A stretch of 64,000 nucleotides of DNA from Talaromyces rugulosus. Its lineage: Eukaryota > Ascomycota > Eurotiomycetes > Eurotiales > Trichocomaceae. Where the stretch lies: positions 3,658,001 through 3,722,000 of the forward strand of contig NC_049566.1 in assembly GCF_013368755.1 (NCBI RefSeq), in the 5' to 3' direction. The notes under the pieces were generated by a model that made no database searches, was not told the origin of the DNA, and saw nothing but the letters and a program-made list of their open reading frames with translations. The translations under genes were made by a program, and so were the position numbers. Below, one piece after another: positions 10,069 through 22,601 of this stretch (position 1 is the first letter of the stretch; each line of letters begins with the position of its first letter).

Positions 10069-13000
10069 CCTTAGAGGCTGTAGGCTATTCTTCTTTTAGT
10101 GATCAATGTACTAAGGAAGACCTTATTAAAAAGACTAATTGGGTGTAGGACATCTTAACCAGTATACTTAATAAGCATACTAAAACAATATGGCTTTATA
10201 CATGCTTTAAGTAGTAATAAAAGCTAGAGCTATGGCAAGCCTGGAGTTTATAGGCTATAGCCCACAAGTAGTAGCAGGCCTATGCCTGTATTGACATTGA
10301 ATTTAAAACTATAAGAACCGCTTATTACTATAAAATAAAGGTGGCTAAAAGGACCTGCTGGGAGGTCTTCCTTATTGAGGAAGGCCTTGGGGGGAAAGAA
10401 AAGTAGAAAAAAGGTTTGAATCCCACTGGGAACCCTTTTCCTAAAGGCTCTAGGGATGGCCTAGAAAAGTCTTCTCTAGAAGATTTTAATAGATGTTAGA
10501 TAGCCCTACAGTATACTAAGCCACGGACTAATTCCACTACTTCAGTATTTTAAGGCCTGGATCTAGAGGCTTTTCCTGCCATTATTATAGCCGATAAAGA
10601 AGCTTTAATTAGGGAAACAGTATTTTCTAATACCCCCTATAGCTCTTTTCCTAGGGAGCTGCTAGGTGGATAGGCCCATATATTTATAACACTAAAGCGG
10701 GTGTATTAGGCCTTATTCAGCCAGAACATCAAGAAAGCTCCGGGGGCCAATAGGCTTAATTTTAAAGTATACTAGCTACTCTGGGCACTAGACTCATCCC
10801 AAATTATAGGGATAGCTAGGCAGTACTTTCAGCTTAGGGTGCACCTAGGGGCCTAGAAAACCACTAAAGGCATCTTATTTCAGAAGCTAGAGAAGCCTAA
10901 TTACACCCAGATAAAGACCTAGAGGATAATAAGTTTGCTTAGCTGCCTGGACAAGATTGTTGAGAAGCTAGCTGCAGGCTTTATAACAGATTGGTGTAAA
11001 GTCTAAAAAGCTTTACACCCTAGATAAATAGAGTGCAGGTAGGGCCATAGGGCTATTAATATAGTAGCCTGCCTCGTGTAAATAGTACATAAGAGATAGA
11101 CTTAAAAGCTTTTTATAGGCACTATCTTTATTGATATTATAGGAGCCTTCGACTATGTTAACTTCTATAAGCTTAGTAAGGCTATAGAAGCTGTAGGCCT
11201 AGATAATAATTTTATAAAGTGGACTTTATCTTTTCTTATAAATAGAAGGGTTAGTCTTGTAATTAATAGTTATAAAGTCTTTAAATAGCTTATTGACTTA
11301 GGGCTGCTCTAAGATTTACTGGTCTCTCTAATCCTTTTTCTTATCTATATCTGGGGTGTGTTTTAGGCTATAGAATAGTAGATACTAGGAATCAAGGCTC
11401 TGTCCTATACTGATGACATAGGTCTGGTAGTCTAGGGAAGCTTGGTTTCTGAGATCTGTAGGCAGCTAGAAGTAGTGGTAAAAGCTGCTATTGAGTAGGG
11501 ATTGGTAGATAGTGTTAAATTCGACCTTAAAAAGATAGAGGCTATCCTATTCTCTAGGGCTACTAGCAGGGAACATAAAAATCAGGTTTAGGAAGCTAGG
11601 GTGCAGGTAGGAGACACTTTAGTGGTATTCTCTCTAACAGCTATTTGGTGGTTAGGGGTTTTACTAGATCCAAAGCTTATCCTTAAAGCCTACTATAAGT
11701 ACTGCCTGTAAAAAGGTTAAAATACTGAAAGATGAGTATAGGCACTGTGTAAGACTCAGGAGCTCTTCCCAGGCCTGGTATAGTGAATCTAAAAGGCTAT
11801 TATGCAGTTAGTGGTGCTTTATAGGGCCGAGCTTTAGTGGTATAGATAAAAAAACTGCTTAGAAGGACTGCAGGGTCTAATTAATAACTAGGCCTGAGCA
11901 GTCATAGATATACTGAAGTCCACCTTATTAAGACCACTTATAAAGGAGACAGCTTTAGAACCAACAGAGGCCTTATTAGATAGTAAATAGCAGCAGTATA
12001 CCCTGAGACTTCTAGGACTTCTCTAGGGGTATCTAGCAGTAGAAATACTCTTTATAATATTTAGAAAGGGAGATGTCTATGCACAGCCTGGAGAGCAGCC
12101 GCTAGAAGACTGAGCTTAGGTAATATCAACCTACTAAGGCCCTTAGAAGCTGGGCATAGGCCTGGTCTGTAGGCTATGAGAGGCCTTGACCACCAACTCC
12201 TTCTAGGACTTTAAGTGTATAATAGAGCCTAGTAATAAGTCTATATCATTAGATTTTAGGATAGACTCCTCTAAAATTGTTATATAATTAGTCTTAGATT
12301 CTTTAAATGGGATAGAAAATATTGATCTTTATTTAAACAGTTCTAGATTAGATGATTAGTGTATAGACGCTACAATAGTTTATAAGCTACTTATTAGCTC
12401 CTAAAGGTTGCGCCTAGCTTCTTTAGGCGTAGGCTTCAAAGTCTTTGATACAGAACTAATAGGAGTAGTCAAAGCCTTAGAATAGGTATTAGTAGAGAAT
12501 TTTATAGAGCTAATTAGGATGTTTTTAGATGCTTAGGCCGCTATAAGCAGGCTCCAGTATATCTGGCCTGGCCCAAGGCAAGCCCTAGCGCTGCAGGCAC
12601 ACGATCTAGCTGGGGAACTACAGGCCACCGGCTGTAGGGTTATCATATGCTGGGTATCAGGCTATAAAGGGGTCCTAGGCAATAAGGAGGCCGATAAGGC
12701 CGCTAAGAAAGTTGTAGGGAGGCCTTGTACAGGTAAGTACTTAGGCATCTCACTGGCCTATGCCTGGTGGGTATGCACTGAGACTTATAGCGTTATTAAG
12801 GCCAACTGGCTCACTGCAAAGCTTGTAAGATGTATTTAACAGGTAGGCCAGGCCTATCAACCCCCTTGGGGATGGAAGCTTGATCTAATAGTGGCAAGCA
12901 TTCCTAAGTACCTGGCGCGGCGGTATTACCAATTCAAGACCGGCCACACCCTAATTGGGGCCTATCTGCACTGAATCAAGGCCCGAGACTCCTTTAATTG

Positions 13001-13593
13001 CTTGGGGTGCTCTAGGGGGATTGAGATGGTAAGACATCTTCTTATAAACTGTCGACAGTGGTGCCATTAGTGGGAAAAACTATATGCCGGCTTGGCCGAA
13101 GCGGGGGTAAAGGCCCCATAGGATAGCGAGCAGTGCCCCGAAGCATGTCTATTCTAGGACCCAAAGGCCATTACAGCGCTGCTGGCGTTTATAGGGGCCA
13201 TTAGAGAGCGAGAGGATAACTAATAGGCCTGGGAGTAGGCCTATAAGACTGATAATTGGGGCATTGAGGTCCTGGATGAGGGAGAGCGAGAGGGGGAAGG
13301 ATAGCGGGCAGGGGCGGCCCGCTATTGTAGGCAACGCCCAAACGTTAGTGGCTATAAGGAGGGGGTAGTGGTTGCCACCCACTATAAGCCCCCGAATCGT
13401 CCTGCGCATATAAGCGGCATGGGGTGAGGAAAGTGCAAGATACCTTGAAAGCCTGGATCCAATGGGGGTAGAGGCACCGGCTTATGGGGGGCAACCCCTA
13501 TAAGTAGGCCTAATCCACACGAATCGCTGTCTGTCATAGCCTAGGGCTCGGTATAGACGTTAAATTTGATTAAATAATAATAATAATAATTAT

Positions 13594-13894
13594 ACTAATT
13601 CCTAGGACTGAATCCTATTCTTTTTTTATAATTAATAGTCATTTCTAGAATAATCTAATTATTTTATTTATTTAGTTAATTACTCTTACAATGTTTTTTC
13701 TAAAATTAGTTATTCTTACTAACTATGATTGTTGCAGGATATCTGATTCTTAATCTAAATCTTTATAGTCAACTTCGTTATCTTTTTCATTATCTTAAAA
13801 TATTAGGGAATGTTGGCTTTTACTTTCTAATAAAAAGTCATCAATATATTATCTAGTAATTTTACTATATTGATCTTCTTTATAAGATTGTCAC
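13594..13894. other. AT-rich degenerate repeat DNA after the LINE copy 2 tail
   Basis: About 300 bp of AT-rich sequence with no open frame of note. On the minus strand it resembles a degraded acidic coding stretch, perhaps a retrotransposon gag fragment, but I cannot support a family call. Confidence 0.4.
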
Positions 13895-14480
13895 AAGAAT
13901 CGATAACGCTCAGCCAATCAATGGAAGTAGCGGACGCTACTTACATAAGCAACCAGGCTATCTGTTTAGGATATCCTCGAGACAAGTTATGCCTGCAAGT
14001 AATAATCTTATTATAGATAAGAAAGTGTTACTACTACAGGAATAGTAGATAATAGAAGCAATAGATATTACTTTATAGCAAAGTCTATTATTAGATGATG
14101 CTTTAAAGTAATAGGAAAAGATTATAGTATCTTAGAACTTATACAGGTAGTTATAGAAAGATTAGACTATAGAGTTACATAACTATTAGAGTGATTAGAG
14201 TGATTAATATAATAGACATGATAAAGATATTATAGCTATCTAAACAAAGGCTCTGATGGTTATAATAAGGATTTATTATATAAAGACATTTATTTACTAA
14301 TATGTATTTAGTTTGATTGTATTTTATTCTTATACTAAATTAGATCTATATTTTATCTAGCTTATTAATAAGTTACTCTTAAATATCCTTTTGTTTACAA
14401 GAGATATTTTTCTTTTAATTTTAGTTACCTATGTCTTTATCTTATTTAATAGAATACTATCAATGAACACTTATTCTGGT
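13895..14480 (+). mobile_element. Diverged LTR-like sequence
   Basis: Begins TGTCA and shares with the LTR at 16,309 the blocks AAGAATCGATAACGCTCAGCC and AGCGGACGCT, then ACATAAGCAA, followed by a TATATAAAGACA box at about the expected distance. The rest is strongly diverged and AT-rich. It looks like an LTR of a related subfamily, damaged by RIP. The right boundary is approximate. It may be the 5' LTR of the degenerate element that follows. Confidence 0.5.
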
Positions 14481-14569
14481 AAAAAATGGTTAATATATTT
14501 TGATAATAAAACACCTTAATGATTAAGATATTAAAGAAGGTATAGTTATTCTTTAGAAATATATTAATA

Positions 14570-15356
14570 ATGGCAGGAAATATTACTACTTTAAATAGAA
14601 GTACTGAAATAGATTCTATTAGAATATCTCAGCAGCAGTTACAGAAAAGAATTAAGCAGCTTAAATGGCTAGTTATCTAATAAGTTGCTATAAATAGTGG
14701 AACTCTATGAATTAGAAAAGTCGAACCTTTTTTAAAAGAATCTAGAATCTTTAATTAATTCTTTACTTAGATAAGAATCTATTTTATGAACAATCTTATA
14801 TGTATTAGAGAAGAATCTGATAAAGTCTTAATAGTTTCTAGTTTCTTAATTAGAGATGTTATGAAGTGATTTATTCTGTATATAGAGAGCTAGCTGAATA
14901 ATAATACTGAATAAGCTTTATTAAAAATAATTTAGCTATTTATAAATTTTAAATATTTTAAAGATAAGCTTAAGCAACTATATAGAATTATTAATAAAGA
15001 ACTAGTTATTATCTATAAAATATAAAATATCTGATAAGTTAGGTCTGTTAGAGAATATATATTAAAATATCTTTAGATATTTAATAATCTGAAGTACAGC
15101 AACTAAAGATATTAAAACTAGTTCTATAAAGACTTTAAAAAAAGCGTTAAGGATATAATTATAATGATATAGCTTTAACTAGAAATATTCTATAATATGA
15201 TGGAAGTAGTATTTTATATTAACTTATAATAATATAATAGATAACTTAAGAAGAAGAGTAGCTATTAAAAAAGATATTAATTAAATACTTCTTAACCTAA
15301 ATACTTTTAGTATAATAAAAATAAAGATATTAAAATATAACTTAATACTATTATTA

Positions 15357-15390
<34 letters not shown>

Positions 15391-15460
15391 AAAAGTATAC
15401 TATAAGTATAGAAAAAAAAACTATTTTATAAAATAATATAGATAAAGCTTAAGTGATAAA
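14570..15460 (+). pseudogene. Degenerate LTR-retrotransposon gag-like fragment with an erased zinc knuckle
   Basis: An ATG at 14,570 opens a short frame, then stops accumulate. Around 15,395-15,450 the plus strand reads YX2YX4YX4Y. Reversing C-to-T and G-to-A changes turns it into a CX2CX4HX4C zinc knuckle, the hallmark of retroviral-type Gag. A long A-run (15,358-15,388) precedes it. The family is uncertain (Copia-like is suggested by the flanking LTR type). No protease or reverse transcriptase remnant was recognised, so the element may have been non-autonomous or truncated. Confidence 0.5.
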
Positions 15461-16308
15461 AAAGCTAACTAGAATTTAATAGAAAAAATTATAATAATTA
15501 TAGAAAATCTATAAATATCTAAGGATAGTATTACTAAAGACAATAATAGTTAAAAAGAACTATTAGATAAAAAATAATACTAAAGAATTATTAAAAAAGA
15601 ATTTATAAGAATCTTTATAGAAGAAGAATCTTATTCTAAGTTATTAGAAGAACACTTATAACAGAGTTTTAAAGAAAAATTAGCTTAGGAAAAATATTCT
15701 AGATAAGGTATTAATACTAAAATAGAAAAACTTTATAAAAAAGACTAGTATTCACAGAATATTAATAATTCTTTATTATACTAAAGTATCCTAGAAGGTA
15801 TGACAGTATAGGACAATAAAGATTAAATAAATTATAAAAATCTGAATTAAGAAAGCAATATAGTTAATAGACTTAATAAAATAAGAAAAGAAATCTATAA
15901 AATATTAGAATATAATGATAAAAAAGAATAAGAAGAAGTTAATAAATATAACTATTAGTTATTAAAAGTAATATATTGAGAAGAATCTATATAAATATAG
16001 TAATAATATATTTAAAGCTGTTTAAAATATTATAAATAGATATATAATAAATATTTAATATATAGAAAAAGTAATATAGAAATAGTAAAAGAATATAAAA
16101 AATTATTATAGTTAAAAAAAATAAGTCTATATAATAAAGCTTAAAGATATATTCAGAACTGTATATATAAATATTACTTAAGCTGTAGAGAAAATATCTA
16201 TACTAAAATAAACTAAACATTATATTTTAACCTAAACTGTTAAAGATATTAGAAGATTAAAAATTAATAAAAATAGATTTTAATAATACTAAATATTTTA
16301 TATATACT
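15461..16308. other. AT-rich degraded DNA, no recognisable gene
   Basis: Very AT-rich sequence dominated by TAG/TAA, probably the continuation of the RIP-mutated retroelement to its left. I see no motif that can be named. Confidence 0.5.
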
Positions 16309-16920
16309 TGTCATAAGAATCGATAACACTCAGCCAATAGATGTGACAGCGGACGCTAGTTACATAAGCAAAGGTTATTAGATATTCTCGTGGGATAGAA
16401 TCTCTGATTGTACCTGAGAAAGAAGAAACACCTACACTTATACTCCTGCATAGAATAACTCATCGAATAGAAGCCTGTATCATATAGAAATAGTTTCTAT
16501 ACAAAAATAGACTCTATACAAAAAGAGATCCTATATAGAAAAGATCTCTATATAAAAAAAGTCTCTATATAAAAAGATCTACTTTATAGACTTAGGTATA
16601 TAACTGTATAGTCAACATAGTAAAACTATACTAAGGAACTATATACTAATATAGTCAAGTAAAGCTTGACTATACTTACTATATTTAGGATCAGCTATAT
16701 AAAGACACTCATTTACTATTATATATCTAGCTTATTATATTTTATTCTCTTAAGTAAATAGCATACTACTATTACTCTTCAACATACTTTGCAGCCTATC
16801 ATTGTGATAGTATTCTACTTATCCTAGGATTGCTTTATACAAACTTCTCATCTTGCCTTCTGTTAGCAGAATACCTACCCCGATTCACATCTTGGTGACG
16901 AGTTGTTGAACCGATTGACA
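16309..16920 (+). mobile_element. LTR of the same family as the solo LTR at 9457, RIP-mutated
   Basis: 612 bp, the same length as the LTR at 9457-10,068 and its reverse complement in order, with termini TGTCA...TGACA. It carries many C-to-T and G-to-A changes, including the U3 repeat array. LINE copy 3 starts directly at its right end with CTACT (probably CTGCT before RIP). On the left the flank is ATACT, so a clean target duplication is not proven. It may be a solo LTR or the 3' LTR of a lost element. Confidence 0.78.
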
Positions 16921-18182
16921 CTACTATAATATATAGATTAAAGCCAGTTACTGATGGCAAGAGGCCTTCCCTAGACAACACCAAACCATCAAGGACACAG
17001 ACTGGGACCTATTTATAGTAGATAAATACCTATTAGTAGATAATTTCAACGCCTATAGCCCTTCATGGAACCCACTGGCCAAGGGCCAGATTAACACTAA
17101 GCCCTTAGAACAGCTTATAAAGCGGCACTCACTATATATTAATAACCCACTGAGAGAGGCCACACGCTATAAGAAGACCGAGGGGATATTAATTATTAAT
17201 TTAGCGTTATCCTTGCCAACCCTAGGGCCTCTGCAAGCCTGGGAGATGGATAAAGATAAGCCTATAACATCTAACCATAAGCTTATCGTCCTAGCCTAGA
17301 AAGCCCTAGAACCCTCCCCAAGAAGAATCTCTAGGGAGATTACTAGATGGCAGATAGAAGCTCTACAGGTAAACAAAGAAGCCCTAAAACTGGCTATAGC
17401 AGCTTAAACTTCAAAGACTGTAGACCACCCTCCTCTTAGTAATCAATACACCGAGAAAGACCTTGTTAGAAAAGCCAATTAGGTATAGAACACTCTAACT
17501 AGCATACTCAATAGGCATGCTAAAGCAGTACAGCTTTATACACGCTCTAAGTAGTAATAGAAGCCAGAGCTACGGCAAGCCCAAAGTTTATAAGCTACAG
17601 CCCATAAGCAGTGACAGGCCTATGCCTATACTAACACCGAATTCAAAACTACAAGAACCGCTTATTACTATAAAATAAAGGCGGCTAAAAAGACCTGCTG
17701 GAAGGTCTTCCTTACTAAGAAAGGCCCTAGAGGGAAGGAAGAGTAGAAAAAAGATTTAAACCCTATTAGGAACCCTTTTCCTAAAGGCCCTAGGAATAGC
17801 CTAGAAAAGCCTTCTCCAGGAGATCTTAATAGATATTGAATAGCTTTACAGTACACTAAGCCATGGATTAATCCTACCACTTTAGCACTCTAAAGCCCAG
17901 ATCTAAAGGCTCTCCCTACCATTACCATAGCCAATAAAGAAGCCCTAATCAGGGAAATAGCATTTCTTAACACCTCCTATAGCTCCCCTCCTAAAAAGCT
18001 GCTAGATGGACAGGCCTATATACTTATAACACCAAAGCGGGTGCATCAGGCCCTATTCAGCCAGAGTATTAAAAAAGCTCTAGGGGCCAACAGACTCAAT
18101 TTTAAAGCATGCCGGCTACTCTAGACACTAGACTCACCCCAAATCATAAGGATGGCTAAGCAGTACTTTCAGCTTAAAATGC
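16921..18182 (+). pseudogene. LINE copy 3, segment 1 (endonuclease part of ORF2)
   Basis: Starts inside the endonuclease domain at the position equivalent to 8964 in copy 2, so the element's 5' third is missing. RIP-type changes are present but lighter than in copy 2. It ends at the 5-bp target duplication AATGC (18,178-18,182) where Gypsy-A' inserted, and continues at 31,347. Confidence 0.88.
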
Positions 18183-18393
18183 TGTGAGGCCGTGAGACCT
18201 TCGGGACGCACCAGATGCCGCACCTCGCTACACTAGCCTCACAGAGGGTTGCCAAGCCACTAATGAAGTGGTATATATATACTGACCTTCACACAGAGAT
18301 TACTGAAGGTCAGTAATTAGTTTAACTACCTAGCGAACCATAGCTTTACTATTAAATCTAACTCTTATCTACTCTTTATATAATATCCTTACA
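18183..18393 (+). repeat. 5' LTR of Gypsy-A'
   Basis: 211 bp, TGTGAGG...CTTACA. It differs from its partner at 31,136-31,346 only by transitions as far as I can read. It contains the TATATAATATCC box near the end seen in all four Gypsy-A LTRs. Confidence 0.93.
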
Positions 18394-18442
18394 TTCTGAT
18401 TGTTTTTTACCTTTGGGAAGAGAGCTAGCAAGTTTTGGAATT

Positions 18443-19696
18443 ATAGTTATTACTAGGAGCATCCTTATTCCTACTAATACTACTGAATATTCCGTACTGG
18501 TAGTAGAAATCTAATCTAGCATGTTGGAAACACTGGATAGATATAGTAATAAGGAAGAACCAGCGATAGAACTGGAAGGAAATTATTCCACCAGTGAAGA
18601 CCTGGACCTAGGGATGATGTAGCTATTCTTAGAATAGGAACTAGAGGATATATCAATAAAAGAACTCGAAACCATAAAAACCTAGCTAGACCAAGAGCTC
18701 TATATCACAAATCTAAAATAGTAGATTCTATAAATCTAAGTATAGCTATATAGTGCACTGGCGCATAAGAACTAAGATACCAGAATCCTTAATAGCAATG
18801 CTTATAGGGAAAAAAGACCCTAAACCAATATGATTCCTGTGGAGAAGCGCCCTTTAAGATTCAAAATGAAGGATTTTTATAGTAAGAAATCTCTGACCGA
18901 ACTTGAGACATTTATAGAATATATGGAATCATGGTTCAGTAGATATCTAGAGTGGTATAGTCAATATCTATATTATAAAGTTAGTAAAGCTTTAAACAAC
19001 CTAAGCTCTAAGTAATTTCTTAACTTCAATATGTACCAGAAGGAGAAGGAACCAGAATCTATTACTTAGAAAGACTTCAAAGCATATCTGTAATGACTGT
19101 TTTATAATCCTAAGCTCTTTTGTATTGCTGCTATATAAGATTATAATGATGCCAGGTAGTTAGAGAGTTAATTGGTATAGGAATTTGTCTGCTACCTGTG
19201 AATCTTTAAAGACTAGATAGATATATAGTATAGTAAGGAATAGCATATGAAGCTTCTTATAGTAAAGGTCCTGCAGCCTATCTAAAATAAGTCATAGAAG
19301 TATTCAGAGAAACCTTGAATATATAAGGACACTGTGTAATTCCTATAGAAGCTGGAAGATGTTATATCTGAATATTAAAAGATAAGAAATTTCTAACAGT
19401 GGGATGGTCACGGTAGTAGTGGTAATGAATACTGGACAGCCCTGAACTATTACTGCGCTAGAATGAGACCCTCTATGGATAAATATAGGAAGGATGACCA
19501 GTTCTTTTAAAAGGATGAGGCCGCTGTGGGCAGAAGTAGTAGTAGAAATTTGAAGGGAAAGGAATATGGGAAGTCTAAAGGGGATTGGACTAGATCCACC
19601 TGCAACTATTGTGGTAAGGTAGGATATTGGGAAAGGAAATGCTACAAAAAGGGGTTTGATGAAGCATGAAAGGTGTTTGAATTATTAAAAAACTAG
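18443..19696 (+). pseudogene. RIP-killed gag of Gypsy-A'
   Basis: 1254 nt from the former start (ATG now ATA at 18,443-18,445) to TAG at 19,694-19,696, exactly the length of the intact gag at 38,208-39,461. An open piece remains at 18,830-19,015. The zinc knuckle survives near 19,610-19,650. The slippery heptamer AAAAAAC is intact at 19,687-19,693, directly before the stop. Confidence 0.88.
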
Positions 19697-22601
19697 GATT
19701 TTGGTGCTTGTATGTAGCGGCTATGCTAGGAATAGCTTATAAAAAGGATATGGGGGAAGAGTAACTATTAATAATAGAAATAGAACTTCTTAAGCTACTG
19801 GGAACTGTAAAGGTGTGGATCCTTATTAATAGTGATGCCTAGGGTAATTTTGTAAGTTAGGAATTTGCTGAGAAGTTTACTAGAATTATTAGAAAAGCCT
19901 TTAGGCTAGTAAAAGCTATTGATAGGCGAGTTGTCTAAATATATGGGTAATACTACACAGATATAAGAGTTATAGACTTTGAGAGGCTGATCTAAATGAG
20001 TGGGCATCCCTTTTATATAGTAGATATTGATGGATATAACATAATCCTTGGTATGTTCTGGTTAAAAAAGATAAATTTTAATATAGATTGGGTTGTAGGG
20101 TGGTTTAGATACTGGGACTGTGCATTGGCTGAAGAGATAGAGACTATGTTTTTCTATGAAGTATATGAAAGTCTAATAGCTAGGTACACAGCATACTGGA
20201 TAGACTTCTAAGATGTACCAGAATTAGGCTTATATTTATATACCGTTTGTATTCTATAAAGAGATAATAGGGTGTGTATTTAGAAAGTACTATTGAATAT
20301 AGAGATATCTAAAATAAATAAGCTTTAACTATTAGATTATCTATCTAACTATGTGGATATATTCTTAGAGAAAGCTACTAATATACTACCTAAACATACA
20401 GAGTATAACTATACTATAGATTTAGAATTAGAAACAGCTTTTCCTTACAAACCTATATATAGGCTCACAAAAACTAAATATAAGATTCTAAAGAACTACC
20501 TAAGTAAAGCACAGGAAAAAAATTAGATTAAACTATTTAAAAGCCTAGCAGGAGCCTTTATCCTTTTCATACCAAAAAAAGATAATAAGCTCTGACTATA
20601 TATAGGCTATCAGAGACTTAATGCAATCATAGTAAAGAATCATTACCCAATTCCCCTAGTCTAAGAGATATTGGACTGCTTTGCTAACATAAAGTATTTT
20701 ACCAAGCTAGATCTGAAAGATACATACTATTGTATCAGAATCTGAATAAAGAACAAGTAGAAGACCGTTTTCTAAATCTATTATAGCCACTTTAAATACC
20801 AGATAATGCTATTTAGCCTTATAAATACACCAGCCACATTCCAAGTATATATCAATAAGGCAATATCAAACCTATTAGACACCTATATAGTAGTATATCT
20901 AGATAATATAGTTATATATTCAGCCAACCTACAGATATATAAAGCCTAGATATAGAAAGTTATAAGCTAATTAAAAAGCTATAGCTTATACTATAAGTGA
21001 AGCAAGTATAGCTTCAGAGTAGACACTATAAAATATCTTAAATTCATTATAAATCTATAAAAAATAATAATAGACCTAGACTAAATTTGTATTATCACAG
21101 AATAACCTAAATTATAGATAGTTAAGGAGGTCTAGTTATTCTTAGGGTTTATAAATTTCTATTATAATTTTATATATTAATTCTTGCACATATCAGCACT
21201 ACTATCTAAGATAATTAAAGATTCTATAGAAAGAATAAAGTATAATAGCTAAAAAAACAGTGCTATTTAAAGATTTAATATAATCTTAAAAGCTAAAGAA
21301 TCTTTTTTAAGCTTAAAGCAAGCATTCTAATATAAACCTGTGCTAAGATATTATAATCTAGTACTCCCAATTTGCATAGAAACAAATGCTTTGAATAAAG
21401 CCTTAGGAGCAGTAATCACTCAGCTATTTAAGGATTTCTAATGGTATTTAATAGCCTTCTGGTCCTAGAAATTTAAGGGACCAGAGATGCGCTATAAAGT
21501 ATATAATTTAGAACTTCTAGTAGTAGTAGAAGCTTTCAAGTATTAATAGTAATACCTAGAAAATAGCTAATATATAATTAGAGTCCTGATAGATTATAGT
21601 AACCTACAGTACTTTATTATTACTAAAGAACTTAGCAGACGTTAGGCCCAATAGATAGAATATCTATTAGTATTTAATTTTAATATAGAATACCACCCAG
21701 ATTCAAAGAACCTCACAGATATATTAAATCATTGTCTAGACTATATAGATAATATTAAAGAAGACATAATAATGCTCTCGACTCTATAAGAAAAGCTGTG
21801 AAAAGGTTACTTTAAAAAACAAGAATAAAATCTAATCTCCCCATATAACCAAGAATTATCTATAAATATGCTAACGCAAATACAGAAGACTCAGGGAATA
21901 TCTTTTACCATTAATAAAGAAAATACCCACAGACTCAAAGAGAAGAATATCTTTATAGATAAGAATACCACCACTAGCGATATAGGGGGTCTAGAACTTC
22001 TAGTGCCACAGTCCTTAACAACTAAAACTATAAGGACTGAGACAGCCTATTCAGAAATAAAACCCGATATAGAGAGTCTCCTTCAAAAATACTAACAAGG
22101 GGACACCTTTGTATGGAAGAAATTAAAAGAACTCTGTACAGGACAGGCCAAGGATTCAGTATAGAGTATCAGGGAGCGTGATCTTCTCCAATACAAAGAG
22201 GCCGCATATATGCCACCCAATAAGGCCTTACAATCGGAAATTATAAAGAATAACCATAATAATACACAGGGAGGCTATTTCAGAAAAGCCTATACTATAG
22301 CAGCTATCTGTTAGAAATACTATTAGTTAATATTAGAAACCAACATAGACTATTACATTTAAACCTATTCTACCTGCTAATAGGTCAAGGTACACAGACA
22401 CTAGTAGTATAGGCTACTTAAGCTATTGCTAATTCCATTAAAACTGTTTGAAACGGTAACTATAGACTTTATAACAAGATTGCTATCTGTGGGATGGTAA
22501 AAAGCAATAGTTAATACTATACTAGTTATTATTAACCTATTCTTAAAATACACTATCTACTTGTTGATACAGAAAGCGTTATTAGCTGAAAAACTAGTGA
22601 A

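Larger units (their letters stand above)
8638..13304 (+). pseudogene. RIP-killed LINE ORF2 (copy 2), interrupted by an LTR
   Basis: From the ATG at 8638 (overlapping the ORF1 end by 20 nt as in copy 1) to TAG at 13,302-13,304. Removing the 612-bp LTR and one 5-bp target duplication leaves 4050 nt, an exact 1350 codons including the stop, so no net frameshift has occurred. Dozens of TAG/TAA codons replace Gln and Trp. The reverse-transcriptase motif survives as TATACTGATGAC near 11,406 (YTDD for YADD). The last third, with the RNase H domain and C-terminal finger, is much less mutated. Confidence 0.9.
6688..13593 (+). mobile_element. Tad1-type LINE, copy 2, full length, RIP-mutated
   Basis: Same element as copy 1 in the opposite orientation, from CCCGCCGGG at 6688 to a (TAA)n tail ending near 13,593. 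After removing a later LTR insertion (9457-10,068 plus a 5-bp duplication) it is about 6.3 kb. Differences from copy 1 are overwhelmingly C-to-T and G-to-A. Gln CAG and Trp TGG codons became TAG throughout, as expected for CpA-directed RIP. Mutation is dense from about 7000 to 12,500 and clearly lighter in the 5' 300 bp and the last 1 kb. ORF lengths are unchanged, so damage is by substitution and not by indels. Confidence 0.92.

Noticed and set aside
13895..16920. A complete Copia element bounded by the two LTR-like sequences
   Set aside because: The two LTRs are too different to be a pair, flanking duplications do not match, and no pol remnant is visible between them.
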